The notes under the pieces are model-generated. The model ran no database searches and was not told where the DNA came from. It saw only the letters and a list, made by a program, of their open reading frames with translations. DNA of 64,000 nt from Galeruca laticollis. Lineage: Eukaryota; Arthropoda; Insecta; Coleoptera; Chrysomelidae. Positions 42,380 through 54,839 of the stretch are shown piece by piece (positions within the stretch are counted from its first letter, which is position 1; every line of letters begins with the position of its first letter). The translations under genes and the position numbers were made by a program. Location of the stretch: positions 22,255,114 to 22,319,113 of the forward strand of contig OY998179.1 in assembly GCA_963921935.1 (NCBI GenBank). Reading direction: 5' to 3'.

Positions 42380-42850
42380 GATATCACTTATTAACACAAA
42401 AATTCAACAAATTACAAACTCCAGAAGCTTCAATGGTGTCTCACGCGTGTCCTGTGTCCATAACCTCTTGCAATTTGATGTTTTGAGTCAAGGTTTCAAG
42501 AAGAACAATAACTTAATCTATCAAAAACGGCGTAAAAGCATTTAATGGCAATTTAAAACTTACAAAAGTCGTAAACGACATTAAGATGACATTTACAAGG
42601 TTAAACTAATTGAGGTTCGAAAAATATTGGGAGTAATTAGTTATACACTTTGAATATTTTTAAATATTAACTACAACTATAACATACATGTTTTAGATGG
42701 GTTTATAAAATAGAAAATAATAATTAAAATGACGTTTGAATCGGTCTAATCTGTAAAGTCTTATAACACTGCGTCGTCGTGCTCGAAAAATCGCTCGTGT
42801 TTGAAAGACAAGTGTTTTTTTTATTGGCGCACTTTGACTTACTACAAAAA
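42380..42850. other. Unassigned
   Basis: No feature seen. May hold leader sequence of the minus-strand Copia fragment. Confidence 0.35.
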
Positions 42851-42945
42851 AATGGAAGTCCGTCCTCGATGCCCAGCCAAGTTTCATTTCATAAAAGTTC
42901 ATCCTCGATGCCCAGCCAAGTTTCCTAAAAGTCTATCCTAAGTAG
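42851..42945. repeat. Minisatellite, CCTCGATGCCCAGCCAAG units
   Basis: About two and a half units of roughly 43 bp with CCTCGATGCCCAGCCAAGTT and TCATAAAAGTTCAT. The same unit occurs at 62735-62840. Confidence 0.75.
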
Positions 42946-43224
42946 TATTTATTTTTATTAAAAATGTATATGGATTGATTCCCTCGGGGATTAAATGGGT
43001 CCCACCCGCGGGATTAAATGGGTCACTTTAGTCGCTTGGTGTATAATGTACTATTAATATACCTATTATTTACTAACATTCTTTAGTTTATTGTAAATGA
43101 AAACATGTGAGCGGAAAAGTACGCTCTAGAGCGGAAATAATGTCAAATTATGACAGATCACGGAAAACATCAACTTTGCGGCTAGATTTGAGTGTGCAAA
43201 AGCCTACTTTGGGTAGTGATCGTA
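42946..43224. other. Unassigned with short repeat
   Basis: GGGATTAAATGGGTCCCACC and GGGATTAAATGGGTCACTTT near 42990-43025 form a short tandem repeat. GCGGAAAAGTACGCTC and AGAGCGGAAATAATG near 43112-43140 form a small inverted repeat. Confidence 0.45.
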
Positions 43225-43335
43225 GGAAAAGTTAGTTTTAGTCTTTAAAACTGTTTATTTTATTTTTTCCAAAAACCATTTTATCGTGTTGTTCTTGATG
43301 AAAAACGTAAAATAACTCAAAAGAATTTCTTGCAA
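43225..43335. repeat. Deleted mini copy of the foldback arm
   Basis: The inner-edge sequence (GGAAAAGTTAGTTTTAGTCT) is joined directly to the outer segment (ATGAAAAACGTAAAATAACTC) with all tandem units missing. Confidence 0.65.
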
Positions 43336-43599
43336 ATTATTGTAGATATAGGAATATATGTGGAAGATTTTTTATTTAAAAGAGAAGTAAACGAAATTTT
43401 TTTTCGAATATTAATTAACATTCATTGAATTAAAATTACTTGCGGCCACTTTTGACTGGCTGCGGTGTTATCAGTGTATTCTCCTATTCATAAAAGTATG
43501 TAAAAATGTGTGTTTGACTCACGACATAATGAACGTAGTGATTTTGCAGCGGGATCTTAGACTAATAGGTGCAAGTGGAAGTTAATTCGAGAGTTATAA

Positions 43600-43970
43600 T
43601 AATGGCAGAAACAAAAATAAAAAACAAAATGTAAAAGGTGATACATTGTACTGCAATATCTGTAAAAAGACGAACGATAGAGAAATATACTGTTTCTTAA
43701 GAGGTAAACAAGAAGGAAATAAGAAAAATTAAAGAAACAAAGTTGCTTTTTTAAGTATGAAAACAGGAAAGAATATTTGGGGTAAAATGTTTTTGTTATC
43801 GATTCAGGCTGTACATCACATATGGCAACTAACATAGAAATATTTAAAGATCTAACAAATAAAAATGTAGACATAAGTGTGACAAAGCATGATGCACAAA
43901 TAACAGCAGAAGGCGATGGCAGTATTGAAACAGAAAAATGTATATTAAATGAAGTTTTTTATACGTGACA
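43600..43970 (+). pseudogene. Copia gag zinc knuckle and protease fragment
   Basis: Plus strand: DTLYCNICKKTNDREIYCFL is a CCHC-type knuckle with the histidine replaced by aspartate (CX2CX4DX4C). After stops and a frame change, NVFVIDSGCTSHMATNIEIF carries the Copia protease active site D-S-G-C-T-S-H-M, followed by VTKHDAQITAEGDGSIETE. It ends at a TGA near 43968. It could be the same Copia copy as 39505-40100, separated by the foldback structure. Confidence 0.75.
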
Positions 43971-46011
43971 GTATGAGAGTTATGTATGTATGTAAAAATA
44001 ATTAGACCGAGGATATTGAAATAAAATATACTAAACAAAATAAAATAATAGCAATAAAAATAAAATCATTACGATTATAAATTAACTAACCATTAAATAA
44101 ACTATTAAAACGTAAAATAAAGGTGCGGCGTTTGTCAGGAAAAGCGCTCTCTCGAGATGACACATCTGAAAAGGAAACAAAATCCTGAGTAACCAGTTCA
44201 TAAGAGATTTGGAAAATTAAGCAACAACAATAAAATTAACTGTCACAAAAGTCTAATATATCAATCCCGTATACTTATGGTTCATTATTAAAACCAGAAC
44301 CTAATCATAATAATATATTTAAAAGAAATGTACAAATAATACATAAGATAGTTCAAACGTCTCTCAGGTCATAGGTATTAAGGGCAAACTCGCGAAATAC
44401 CTCTCTAAGAGCACAACATTTGCTAGTCCGGAGTATTTATCATGATAAACAGTGTTATAGGCCTTCACTAAGATACTAGGGGCAAACTTGCAAAGTATCC
44501 ACTCCTTTCAACTAGCGAAGTACGAAGGGCAAACTCGCTACGTACCTCAAATTAATGTATTGTTTGTAAACTCAGATATCAAATTCATAAATTGTCAAAC
44601 AGTTATTGTATATAAATATATGTATAAATATATAGATTTGTCAACATAAAAAGTCAAATATGAATTAGTTTAAGTTATAATAGCTTATCAAAACAATATA
44701 TCAAAATAATTACAATCTATGGAAAAGGTTACTCTGTGAAAAACTCACCTATTTTACTGAAGCTTGTTCTTATTAAACTTTTACAATCACCACACTTTTC
44801 TCTGATTAAACTGAACTCTACTCTGTTGGATTTAATAATGATATGCCTTCTCATCAAGAAACCGGGAACTATGAAAAGGGGTGTTATAACCAATTTTGGT
44901 CTTTATTTCTTATGTGATATACAGCGTAAGATGCTATAACAACCACGGAAATGTTTAAGAATTTGGGGACGTGACTTTTACAAAATCTCATCGGCCCCAA
45001 TATTGGTTTATTTATGTTATCGAGATAAGTACCCTTGTTTCAGATTACTTCGACTAATTCTTCGTTATAGGGACTTTAGAATATACGTTAAAATTCAACC
45101 TTGAAGAATATGTTATGTTTTAAATTCACTTACCCTGACAACAGTGAGTGGACAGGAGTTCCCTAAAGATCTTTCTTTAATATAATTGGCCATTTACAAA
45201 AAAGACGTTGATCCCATATATTTTTTCAAACTTATCATTGTCATAGAATGTAAGTAAATTATGTTAAAATTTTCAGCACTCAGGTCACCTAGTTGAGACA
45301 CGCAAAACTTTAGCGAACTATTTAAATTGTTGCTAAATATCATTAGACACAATTAGGTGCTAGGTACAAAGAAAGCTTTTACTGTTTAGAATCTAAAATA
45401 TGTCTCTTGAAAGATATCTCATTGAAATTTTAGTTTCTCATGAAGTCTTTTGAAAATACCTACTATAATAACCAAAAGTATATCTTAATTCATTTTACTA
45501 TTATATAAATGAATGATTATCATATTTATATATTAAGTAGTTAGACCAACTTTAACTGTTTGTTGTCATAATTGTATTTACTTTATTGATGAAAGCTAAC
45601 GAGCTCATTAAGTTTATCTCACACTTAATATTACGTTGAATGATATTTTTTCGTTATCTTCTTCGTTTCTTTTTCCTGTTTTCATTAAATGAACGATTAT
45701 GATCGTGAGAAAACAGATTATTAGAAACACCTGCCAACTTAAAAGGCGGTATTATCGAGTGGACCAATCAATACCGAATATTTTAAAGTAGGTCATCTTG
45801 TTTATTTAAACTTGCAGTATTATAATTAATTTGCATAAATAATTTTTGCAAACTTTCAAGTGTCAAACATATCTGCTAATTTTCAATTGATGGTCGAATT
45901 ATGAAAGAGGTCGGTCATACCGGATGTTGTTAGTTCTGATTGGAACCTTATTGTCAGTAGCGTCGGAAGAAATATTTATCTAGATTTTAAATATTGTTTG
46001 TTTTGACTATA
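43971..46011. other. No gene seen; short GGGCAAACTCGC repeats
   Basis: Two kb without recognisable genes. Near 44372, 44472 and 44528 the phrase GGGCAAACTCGC (or GGGCAAACTTGC) precedes a GTA/ATACC-type sequence, giving three imperfect repeats. The rest is AT-rich. Confidence 0.5.
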
Positions 46012-46591
46012 GGTTTGTTCCAACAACAGTCAGAATCATGCGCATATCCAATTTGAGCGTTCCAACAAGCAATGGATGTAATTCCAGATTATAAAGACCA
46101 ATGCTCCAACAAACATTTGAACTGATTTCGGACTGTTCTTGGACCGTCAGAAAAGTTTCTGGATTTTATACGATTCGGAACTCACGCACGCGTAGAACTA
46201 ATTGTAATTATTAACGGGATGTAGATTTTTCAAGTTTTCAGGTCAGATAACAAATTTTGCCATGTTTGAAATTTAGCATGCTAGACATTTTCTAAAAACA
46301 AAATAAACAAATATTGCTTATAGTTCATCATGGACCATTTTCATTTTACCTGTTTTATTGATGCAATTCATATTTTTTATCGAAAGTCAGTTTTTTATAA
46401 ATTAACGTAGGTTACAATATTTTTTTTGATTGTTAGGTTATAATAGGTAGCTTTTAAATCGACAAATGATTAATCAATCAGAAATCCGTTGCAACAGAAA
46501 ACTTTAATCCGGATGGTTCATGAATTTATAGAATCGGCACATGCTTGTTTCAAAATCCAGATTGGTCCAAGATTTCTTGTTGGAACAAACC
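46012..46591. mobile_element. 580-bp non-autonomous element with short TIRs
   Basis: Ends GGTTTGTTCCAACAA (46012) and TTGTTGGAACAAACC (ending 46591) are perfect 15-bp inverted repeats. Inside are CCAACAAGCAATGG and CTCCAACAAACATTTG. No long frame belongs to it. The target duplication is unclear (TATA before, TTAT after). Confidence 0.65.
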
Positions 46592-47897
46592 TTATTTATA
46601 TTAGGATCCGACATTAAGATTGCAGCGCTACCTACTGTCAAGTCAAGTCGAAACTACTGTATGCGTGATAAAATTGTTGGTTTATGTGGTCTTACTTATC
46701 ATCTTTTAATACATCTCTGGATATCTTTGTACTGTCTGATTTGGTAGATGAACTAGATAAAGAAGTAATTTATCTTTCATTTCTATTGATAAAACAGGCA
46801 TTTTAAGCGATGGAACTACAGTTTTCTTTAATTTCCGACGAAAGTTGTTGATGTTTAAATGGATATTAAAAAAGTAAATTTCGCCACTATTTGCGAAAAA
46901 TACAGAAACATTATAAATTATAAGATTTGAACAGCCTCTTATCATTAAATTTGAAGTTCTACATATAACATATGTAGATTTATAAATTTATTCAATTTTG
47001 AAACGTGAATAAACAAATAATTTATAGATATACAATTTGATCAATTAGTGATATTGACCCCAGCTGACAACATAACAATAACAAAGTAAGAAATATGAAT
47101 ATCACCGAATCAGTGCCGCCAACCAGACGAATTTAATAGCTGCGCGTATAATTGAAAATAGCCGTATTTTTACAATCTATAGTTTATTTAAGATAAAAAG
47201 ACGATGACGTTGCAAAACAAAATATTGTGATGTTGCCAAGCTGTAGTTTTTTCCTTTACTTAACGAAAACTAGAAAACTCAATCTAATGTTAGATTGACA
47301 GTTCTTCTTTTTCATTGTTCCGTGCCTCGTAGGGCGTAAGTCAAAAATATTTATTTAAGACTAAAAGGCTTGTAAGACAGGCTTGATTAATTTAAAATAA
47401 ATATTTATTCATGAAAAACTATGGATTAGATACAAGAAACAGTAACCAATCATTCTATATTCGAATTAACATTTAATTATTTTACAAAGAAGAGGGTTAA
47501 ATGACGAACTGTAGGTCCTTATACCTTATTCTATGCTCTACAGAACCATCTTCAAGAGCAATGCAAGGGTTTACGCTAAAAGGAATCAATATAAGCTATA
47601 ATCATCTTCATGCAAATTTAAATATTGTTTCTTTATACAATATCTATTATAATTAAAATAGAATGGAAAAGAAAAATATAGATACACAAAATAAAATTTT
47701 GTTACGAGATATAAAAATAAAAAATCTCCCATTTTATCAGAATTATTTATGTAGAGATACTGTGGTCGTTGTTTTAATTTGTGTATTATAAAATAACTGT
47801 GCCTAATTAATTTATTAATAGTTATTAGTGATTTTGAAAAGGTGGAAATAAAGCAAATTGGATAAAAATATACAAAAAATAAAACACAAGATTTCCT
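46592..47897. other. No gene seen
   Basis: AT-rich sequence downstream of the DDE transposase gene. No terminal repeats were found for that gene's element. Confidence 0.45.
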
Positions 47898-49658
47898 CTA
47901 CTCCACTACAAAATCATCACTATCTTCATCGTCACTGTCAAAATTAATAATAAGTGGAGGCACATCCTGCCTAGCAAATACTACTTCTCTATCCCACCCA
48001 TCTTGTATAATTTTTTCAGTGTGCTCTACTGTCTTTGACCAAATATCAGGAGTCACTTTTCTAAAGACTTTTTCCATATACCTTTTGCTTTTTCTGTTGA
48101 AAAACCATCAGTTCCCACATGATCTCTATAAATTTTTTTAACTATGCCCCAAATATGTTCAATTGGGTTGAACATACAGTGGTAAGGGGGAAGTCGAAGC
48201 ACTTTGTGACCATATGTCAGCTTCATATACTGTTGGTTGTTTATTTCTACAAAAATGCATATGTTTAAACAAAATAAGTTATCTAAGTATTACCATAATA
48301 TATTGAAAAATATTTATATCAACTTACCGTTGTACTAAATTCAATAATTGGGTTTTGAGGAAAGTATTTTCAGAAGGAATATCATTTTGTATCAATCAGT
48401 TCTGTATATCAGCCTTTTTGGCAGCTGTTGTTGGTACTATATTGATCACTGTACTGTGATAACTTGCATTATCCATTACAATTGTGGCAGGTTCTTCCAA
48501 GTTCACTAAAAGCTGGTATTCAAACCAATGCAAAAAAATTTCTCGGTTCATTTTACCGTGGTAATCACCATCTTACATTTTGGAAAAAAAACTGCCCTGC
48601 TCCAGGAATAAATCCAGAAGAGGAACCAGCATGCAATACTATATACCTACAATAAGGAAATAACAAAATACTACTAGGTTTCCTAGATAGACTGCATAGC
48701 TTAAAACAACTATTAATAATTATATAGATTTAAATAAAATAGTGTGACTAGTAAATATTTGAAAAGGTCTTAAAATGGCAGGAATGTTAGTACATCATAA
48801 ATTAATTGCTAAATTTTATTATTCAATTACCTTGGACCACCAATTTTGGTTTTTTTCACGCTTCTATGATTAGAATCTTGCCAAGAACGTCCAACAGTAC
48901 CGTCTTTAAATATCCAGGTCTTATCCAAAAACACAAATTGATATAAACCTTGCCTTTTTATCTTGACATATTCATGTAGAAAATGTACACGTTTCAATGC
49001 AATATGTGGCAACTCCATTAAAGCACGATTAGGATCATCTTTTTGGTATTTGAATCCAATATTTTTCACTATCTTCCAGAGTGATGTTAAACAACCATTA
49101 AAGAGTTCACGCTCCTGGAGTTTGTCTCTTAAAGTTTTGAAGGTTATGTGTTCCCCTGAAAAAATATTGTGTTAGTTAATTGTGAATAAAATAAAACAGT
49201 AAATTCAATATACTCACTGTTTCCATACATTTCGTATATAACATTTCGGAAAGCAGTTTGATCAAAGTTATCAATTTCAACAGTAGGTTGTATGCGTTGT
49301 CTCTTTTTAGGTGGGCTTTTAGGCTGTTCACCTCTATTATGCTTGGCGGCAATATGGTTAACAGTGGTAACGCTAAGCTGTAAAGCTTATGCAACTCTCT
49401 ACAATATAATTACTTCAATTTATGAAAGCATAATATATTATCAAGTTTAATTAACCTAACCTAACATTAAAAACATTAAATCATTTACATTTAAATATGT
49501 AACAATAATATTAATAATGATGAATACAAATAGCGAATACTATCGTCTCTTACAGCAGTAAGCGGGAGAAGCGGGCCCCCATTTCGGCATTCTCGTTCAA
49601 AATAGCTCAACAAAGATATTACCAACTCTTGACATTTTCTGTTCAGCTGCTTCGGCAT
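47898..49658 (-). pseudogene. Intron-containing DDE transposase gene (IS630/Tc1-type)
   Basis: Five minus-strand exons with GT/AG borders: 49658-49554 (MPKQLNRKCQELVISLLSYF), 49398-49218 (HTH, LQLSVTTVNHIAAKHNRG), 49155-48831 (LQERELFNGCLTSLWKIVKN, GFKYQKDD, FVFLDKTWIF), 48646-48328 (YIVLHAGSSSGFIPGAG, EEPATIVMDNASYHST) and 48246-47898 (KVLRLPPYHCMFNPIEHIWG, acidic tail DSDDEDSDDFVVE). The aspartates of VFLDKTW, VMDNASYHS and the glutamate of NPIEH are the DDE triad. Exon phases agree for the first four exons. Lesions: a TAA in exon 2, a frameshift in exon 4, and one near the exon 4/5 border and in the tail. The DKT replaces the usual DET. It is a recently decayed gene of the same family as 8813-9460. 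Confidence 0.82.
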
Positions 49659-51044
49659 TTTATCAACCACACACCGCAGATTTATCTAAATAATTAGTTT
49701 TGACAATAATTGTTTTTTTCAATCTTAAAGAAGCAATGAATTTAAAAGCACCAAAAAAATTTGTAAATATTAGACGATGATCGAATGTCAATAAACGTCC
49801 AAACAAACTGGGAAATTTTAACAGTTGATTTGACAACGTCTTGAAGTTTTGCCAACCCGTTAGCTCTAAATTGCCCAGGCTGTTGGGGATAAATTGTATT
49901 CACGGTTGGTAAATTAATATTTATTCTGATAAGCAGGAAAGTAACTAAAAATGGCATCATCGTCTATTTATCGTAAATAAACTATATATAGCCAGTTGCG
50001 GCAGCACACTGTCATCTTAACACATCATTTTTTGTAAAAAAATATTCTGCCGAACGACTTGATATTATCCTTAAATTGCAATGGCCAGCAAAAAAGAAGG
50101 GTAATTTACCTTGAAAACCTGGAAGTCGTTTTTCAAGTAATTTTCTTTTCAGAATCCGAATCAAACCTCAGATTTGCTTTATTATGTACACATTTATAGA
50201 TATTTGCAGTTATGTACTCAAAAATAGAGTTTATAGCTTATTTTGATGTTATGAGTCACAGAGATCAATTATGATGTTTCTTCTATAAATTATAATGTCA
50301 AATAAGTTATACATTAACCTTACTGTATTAGCTTAGAGACATGACTGTATATTTGTAAGTTGTCCCCAATTTTAAATAAATTTTGGATATCTATAAGAAA
50401 GGTAAACTAATCTTTCATATTTGACATTTTTTGATAACTATTGCTAACCTCCCTAATAGATATGTTCTTACATATATTCAATTATTTTATATTTTTTCTC
50501 CATATCTTACACATTACCCTCTTTGCAGTTTAAATTTGCACTTTTTAGCCATCTCAGCGTTTGCAAATCATTGTTAATATATTATTAGAGGTAATAGACT
50601 TTATTCGTCAAATTGAAAAAGTGAAAGGAAAAATGTAAAAGCTTTTTAGGTAAACATAGTCTTAAATAACGTAATTGAATGCGTATATTTTTTCTTTTAT
50701 ACCTCTATTAAACTTGTAGTAGATTAGAAAGTTGTACCTTTGAGTTGTTATTTTCCTTTCTAAAATAAAACATTTTCAATTTATGTTGACATAAAATACG
50801 TGTCCCTGAACTGAAATTCGCTAATTTTTATTGAGACAATTTAACTCATGTATAAAAAATCGCATATGCCACAGTGCAATTGTCACTTTGACAGCGGCAA
50901 AAGTTAGCTTTAACTTTTACAGCGACAAATACACTAGTGGTTTTTTCACTTATTCATTTGTTCATCAATGATCGCGGTGTTGGTTACCAGAATAAATAGT
51001 TTGGCATGTTTGTCAACAACTTATTGAATTTTCAAGAACTAACA
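49659..51044. other. No gene seen
   Basis: Upstream of the transposase gene and beyond. A 72-codon minus frame at 49960-49742 has no recognised motif. A small hairpin AAAGTTAGCTTTAACTTT lies near 50899. Confidence 0.45.
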
Positions 51045-51098
51045 ATGAGTCGATTCGGTGTGCCTACGCACGCCGAAATTGGTCAAATTGTACATTAA
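51045..51098 (+). pseudogene. Possible Crypton-like N-terminal fragment
   Basis: ATG at 51045 with MSRFGVPTHAEIGQIVH then a stop. The R-F-x-x-x-T-x-x-E-I-x-x-I/L spacing resembles MNTNRFSAITQENIEHLI at 63812. Eighteen codons are too few for certainty. Confidence 0.22.
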
Positions 51099-51199
51099 AA
51101 TAAAAATGTGTTTATTTTTAATGTTTCATAAATAAAGTTTACATTGATATGTTTCCAAATTTCTCATTCATTAAATTGTCCTGCCGAATTACACTCGAG

Positions 51200-51412
51200 G
51201 TTTGTATTGATATTGGGTAAATTTGTGTTGTTCAAATTCTAAACTGTTTCCTTTAGCAATTTGACTCGAATAACTGTCAACCTAAAACACTCCACCTTCG
51301 GTGTCGTGTTTTTAATAGTTGACAGTTATTCTCGTCAAATTGCTAGGAAACAGTTTCTCATTAAACAACCCAAATTTACCCGATGAAATACAAACCACTT
51401 GTGCAATTATAA
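51200..51412. repeat. Hairpin MITE
   Basis: Inverted arms of about 85 bp: GGTTTGTATTGATATTGGG outward on the left, CCCGATGAAATACAAACC on the right, sharing AACTGTTTCC, AGCAATTTGAC and AATAACTGTCAAC. Loop about 35 bp with TTCGGTGTCG. Confidence 0.75.
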
Positions 51413-51896
51413 GTGATAAAAATTGAAACATATTTTCAATTTTTAACTCCAAGAATTGATTAATTTTGGTAAAAATATGATGAATAATTTATTTTATAGG
51501 TATCCCACTATATACTCTTAATGATCGGTATTAAATTTATATAACACTTTTTATGTTAGAGCCCCACCTTACTGGCGTAGCTTTGTTTGTACGACCTTGA
51601 CGTGAATCAATTATAATTCCTTTACCTGTTTCTTGAACATACCAAGTCTTGAAAAAACTATTACCTTATATTACATGTTACCAAGAGATTGTCTTCCAGT
51701 AATATCTGCTTTGTTGTGATTCTATATCGCAAGAGATTTCACATAGATATAACATGAAAGCGCTATAAGCATTTTTTATTTAGTGGTAAACAGTACAGTT
51801 CTTGGCAATTCGGACAATGATTGACCACATTTAGAAAACTGTATAATTCAAAAATAATATTTGATTATAAAAGTTTCTTGAGTATATTTAATTTAT
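51413..51896. other. No feature seen
   Basis: AT-rich sequence between two hairpin elements. Confidence 0.45.
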
Positions 51897-52299
51897 AAAA
51901 ATAGGTAAAAAAACTTTTTAAGTTAAACGGTTTTATGTTAAACATACATTGCAATGTTTAAGATAAATGTACTAAAAACCAAAAAATAATAAAATGGATA
52001 CAGTCGTGGGAATTATAAACATATGCATAGACTAGAATAAAACAGTGGGGCACGTCAATTGTCGGTTGAACAACTGCCTAATTATAGTGTAACATTACAA
52101 AACAAAAATTTTAATTAACGATTGTAGACAATTGACGTGCCCCACGGTTTTATTTTAGTCTAGTCTATGCATATGTTTATAATTCCCACGACTGTATCTA
52201 TTTTATTATTTTTTGGTTTTTAGTACATTTATCTTAAACATTGCAATGTATGTTTAACATAAAACCGTTTAACTTAAAAAGTTTTTTTACCTATTTTTA
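51897..52299. repeat. 400-bp hairpin element with long near-perfect arms
   Basis: Arms of about 165 bp mirror each other: AAAATAGGTAAAAAAACTTT at the left, inverted at 52299. They include CAATTGACGTGCCCCAC near the loop. The loop is about 60 bp. The transcript would form a long double strand. Confidence 0.85.
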
Positions 52300-52392
52300 T
52301 TTTTTGGTTTTTAGTTTTTATTTCGCATTCTGTTTAATTCATTTAATGCTTCATTATTGCAAGGTTTCTTGCCCGTTAGTTTATTGCAGTCC

Positions 52393-52790
52393 AACTCTTT
52401 GGTAGCGGCGGCCATCTTAGATTTCAATTTTGCATAGTAAATTGTATTCTACTTGTTGAGACCTTTCATTTGATGCCCATGTTGATAGGATTGATAAAAC
52501 CTACGTTATCCGCCATTTTGTAGAGGCCGTTATCTTGGATTTTAATTTTATATAGTATATTGTATTCTACTGGTTGAGCACTTTCATTTGATACCCATAT
52601 TGATGGGATTGATAAAACCTACGTTATCCGCCATTTTGTAGCGGCCGCCATCTTGGATTTCAATTTTTTATAGTATATTGTATTCTGCTTGTTGAGCCCT
52701 TTCATTTGATACCCATATTGATGGGATTAATAAAACATAAATTATCCGCCATTTTGTAGCGGCGGGCATCTTGAATTTATAATGATAATG
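52393..52790. repeat. 118-bp tandem repeat, more than three units
   Basis: CGCCATTTTG recurs at 52511, 52629 and 52747 (period 118). Units contain TTGTAGCGGCCGCCATCTTG, AGTATATTGTATTCT and TTTCATTTGATACCCATATT. A final part (AAATTTCAAATTAATCGGTT near 52840) is shared with 35560. Confidence 0.85.
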
Positions 52791-54147
52791 AATAAACATA
52801 ATTGTATTGTCACCAAAATCCAAAGTGTATACAAAATTTCAAATTAATCGGTTGACAGGAAGAGGGTGAAATTTGAATTACTAAATTTGACCCAAGAATA
52901 AAACAAACGGGGTGAGCTAAATAAAACCGTTTAATAAAATATGATGTTGGTGTTAATTTTGTGAATTCGTAAATCAATACAGGTAACACCCAAAACACCT
53001 AAACTACTCCATATCTCTCAAATAATGACGTTTCATCTAGACTTTCCACAACGCAACCCTTATACAGTGAACAACTTTTTTGGTATTTGTCTTTGATTTA
53101 TTTACTAACAAGTTTTAACTCTCAGTATGGAGAAGTTTAAAACTGATCTCAGTATTTTCATATTTGAGGCAACGTAGGGTAAATTCGCCGGTAGTCGGAC
53201 AGCTTAAGCAAACTTGAATATTAAATGTACATCCCAATGACCAGAATTAAGAAAATCGCAATGCAACTAATTCTACAGGAAAGTTTTTTATTTGACTTTC
53301 CGCCAGTTATCAGTATATTATTTTTAAAGCTCACCGATAATTTCTAAAAAATATAAATAATAAATAAGTGCGATTTGCTTGTAATCGGACAGTGTATGCC
53401 AATAGTCGGCCAAGTAGTTGCTTGCAGTCGGACAGTTTATGATTGCTTAAGAGGGGTCTCACGTTTTAGGAACCTGAAAACAGTTGGCACCCGTGATTTC
53501 CAACAAAATTTAGGTCATTTTGTACATAACAAATCTAAAGAACGCAAGGAAATTAAGTGTTGAAATTTTAACACAATTTAACTTGGAACTTTGTCTTGGG
53601 GATCAGGTATTTTGGTTGAGTTTTATATTGTAATAAAAAAGATATAAGCCATTAAGTGATGGTGTGATTTTGGCAGTTTTGACAATTTGTGGTCACCAAT
53701 CTGGACACCAAAACCTGATCCCCAAAAGGAAGCCTAGTGAATTCGATTCTGAAAATATGAAATCTCAAATCATTGTATTTTTTGAGATTTGTTGTGCGCA
53801 AATTTTTGCAAACGAACATCTTTTTACTTTAGTTCAATTGCTCCACCGTCTTGATGCATGGCGCTGTATAGAACTCAATGACAGAAGACCACGGTCAATT
53901 CATAGACAAATATTATTATAACTTTCTCTATGGGTCAAATGCTGTTGTCATATGTTTTGTGTTCGTAAAAATATCCCAAATTTATAGTTTAGTGTGTATT
54001 GTATTTGTAAGTGGTTATAATTAAGTAATTTTCATGCTAAATAAGTAAATTTGTGCTTCGTAAATGCTGTTTATATTTACTCCACAAGATTGTGTTTAGT
54101 GTAGCCTAGGCATAAAATAATCCACAAATATTTTTAACTGTTGCTAG
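52791..54147. other. Unassigned, possible Harbinger-type introns
   Basis: No clear gene. GTCGGACAGTTTATG and related phrases repeat at 53190-53450. An 85-codon plus frame (53664-53921) with FDSENMKSQIIVFFEICCAQ has no recognised motif. CTTGGGGATCAGGTATTTTG (53605) and CCAAAACCTGATCCCCAAAA (53706) are a small inverted pair. Confidence 0.35.
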
Positions 54148-54265
54148 TGTCCAAGTTCATATCGATAATATCGTTCCTCATGAAGAGCAAGATGTTGATG
54201 AAGATCACGAAAATGTTGAATTAGGCATAATTAGAGATAGAATAGCGTATGCATTACCATTATAG
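54148..54265 (+). pseudogene. Possible last exon of a Harbinger-type transposase
   Basis: After an acceptor-like TTAACTGTTGCTAG the frame reads VQVHIDNIVPHEEQDVDEDH, ENVELGIIRDRIAYALPL and stops at 54263-54265. An acidic linker followed by a G-x-x-x-R-D-x-I helix is the way PIF/Harbinger transposases end. The core is not visible, so the call is weak. Confidence 0.28.
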
Positions 54266-54424
54266 AATAATTTACCATTCACCACTTTTAATTAAGATAT
54301 TTGTATAACATATCAATAAAAATCATTAACAGTATCTATTATTAATTAGAAAACTACAGTAGATAACAAGTACTAAGTAAATTATAAAATTACAAATATG
54401 TAAATAAAAAATATCCCCTTATGT

Positions 54425-54755
54425 TATAAACAAAAATTAAAAATAACTTTACAAACAGTACAACCGAAATAAAATGTAAAATAAATACTGATATAAATAT
54501 ACTTAAAAATAACTTTGGAAACAGTAAGTACCACAGAAATAAAATGTTAACTGTAAAATAAATACCTACATAAATATAATTAAAAATAACTTTACAAATA
54601 GTACAACAGAAATAAAATGTAAAATAAATATACTTAAAAATAACTTTGGAAACAGTAAGTACAACAGAAATAAAATGTGTAAAATAAATACATACATAAA
54701 TATAATTAAAAATAACTTTGGAAACAGTAAAACAGAAATAAAAAGTTGAGTGAAA
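54425..54755. repeat. AT-rich minisatellite, about five units
   Basis: Units of about 60-90 bp built on AAAATAACTTTGGAAACAGT, ACAACAGAAATAAAATG and TAAAATAAATAC. A minus-strand frame through it is low-complexity and not a gene. Confidence 0.8.
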
Positions 54756-54839
54756 ATAAAAATTGACTACATAAACATAAAAGAACATAAAAAATTACAA
54801 GAGAGAATCTGAATTACAATGACACTCCTTTTTTACAAG

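Noticed and set aside
54390..54788. 132-codon minus frame rich in F, Y and I
   Set aside because: Low-complexity reading of the AT-rich minisatellite.
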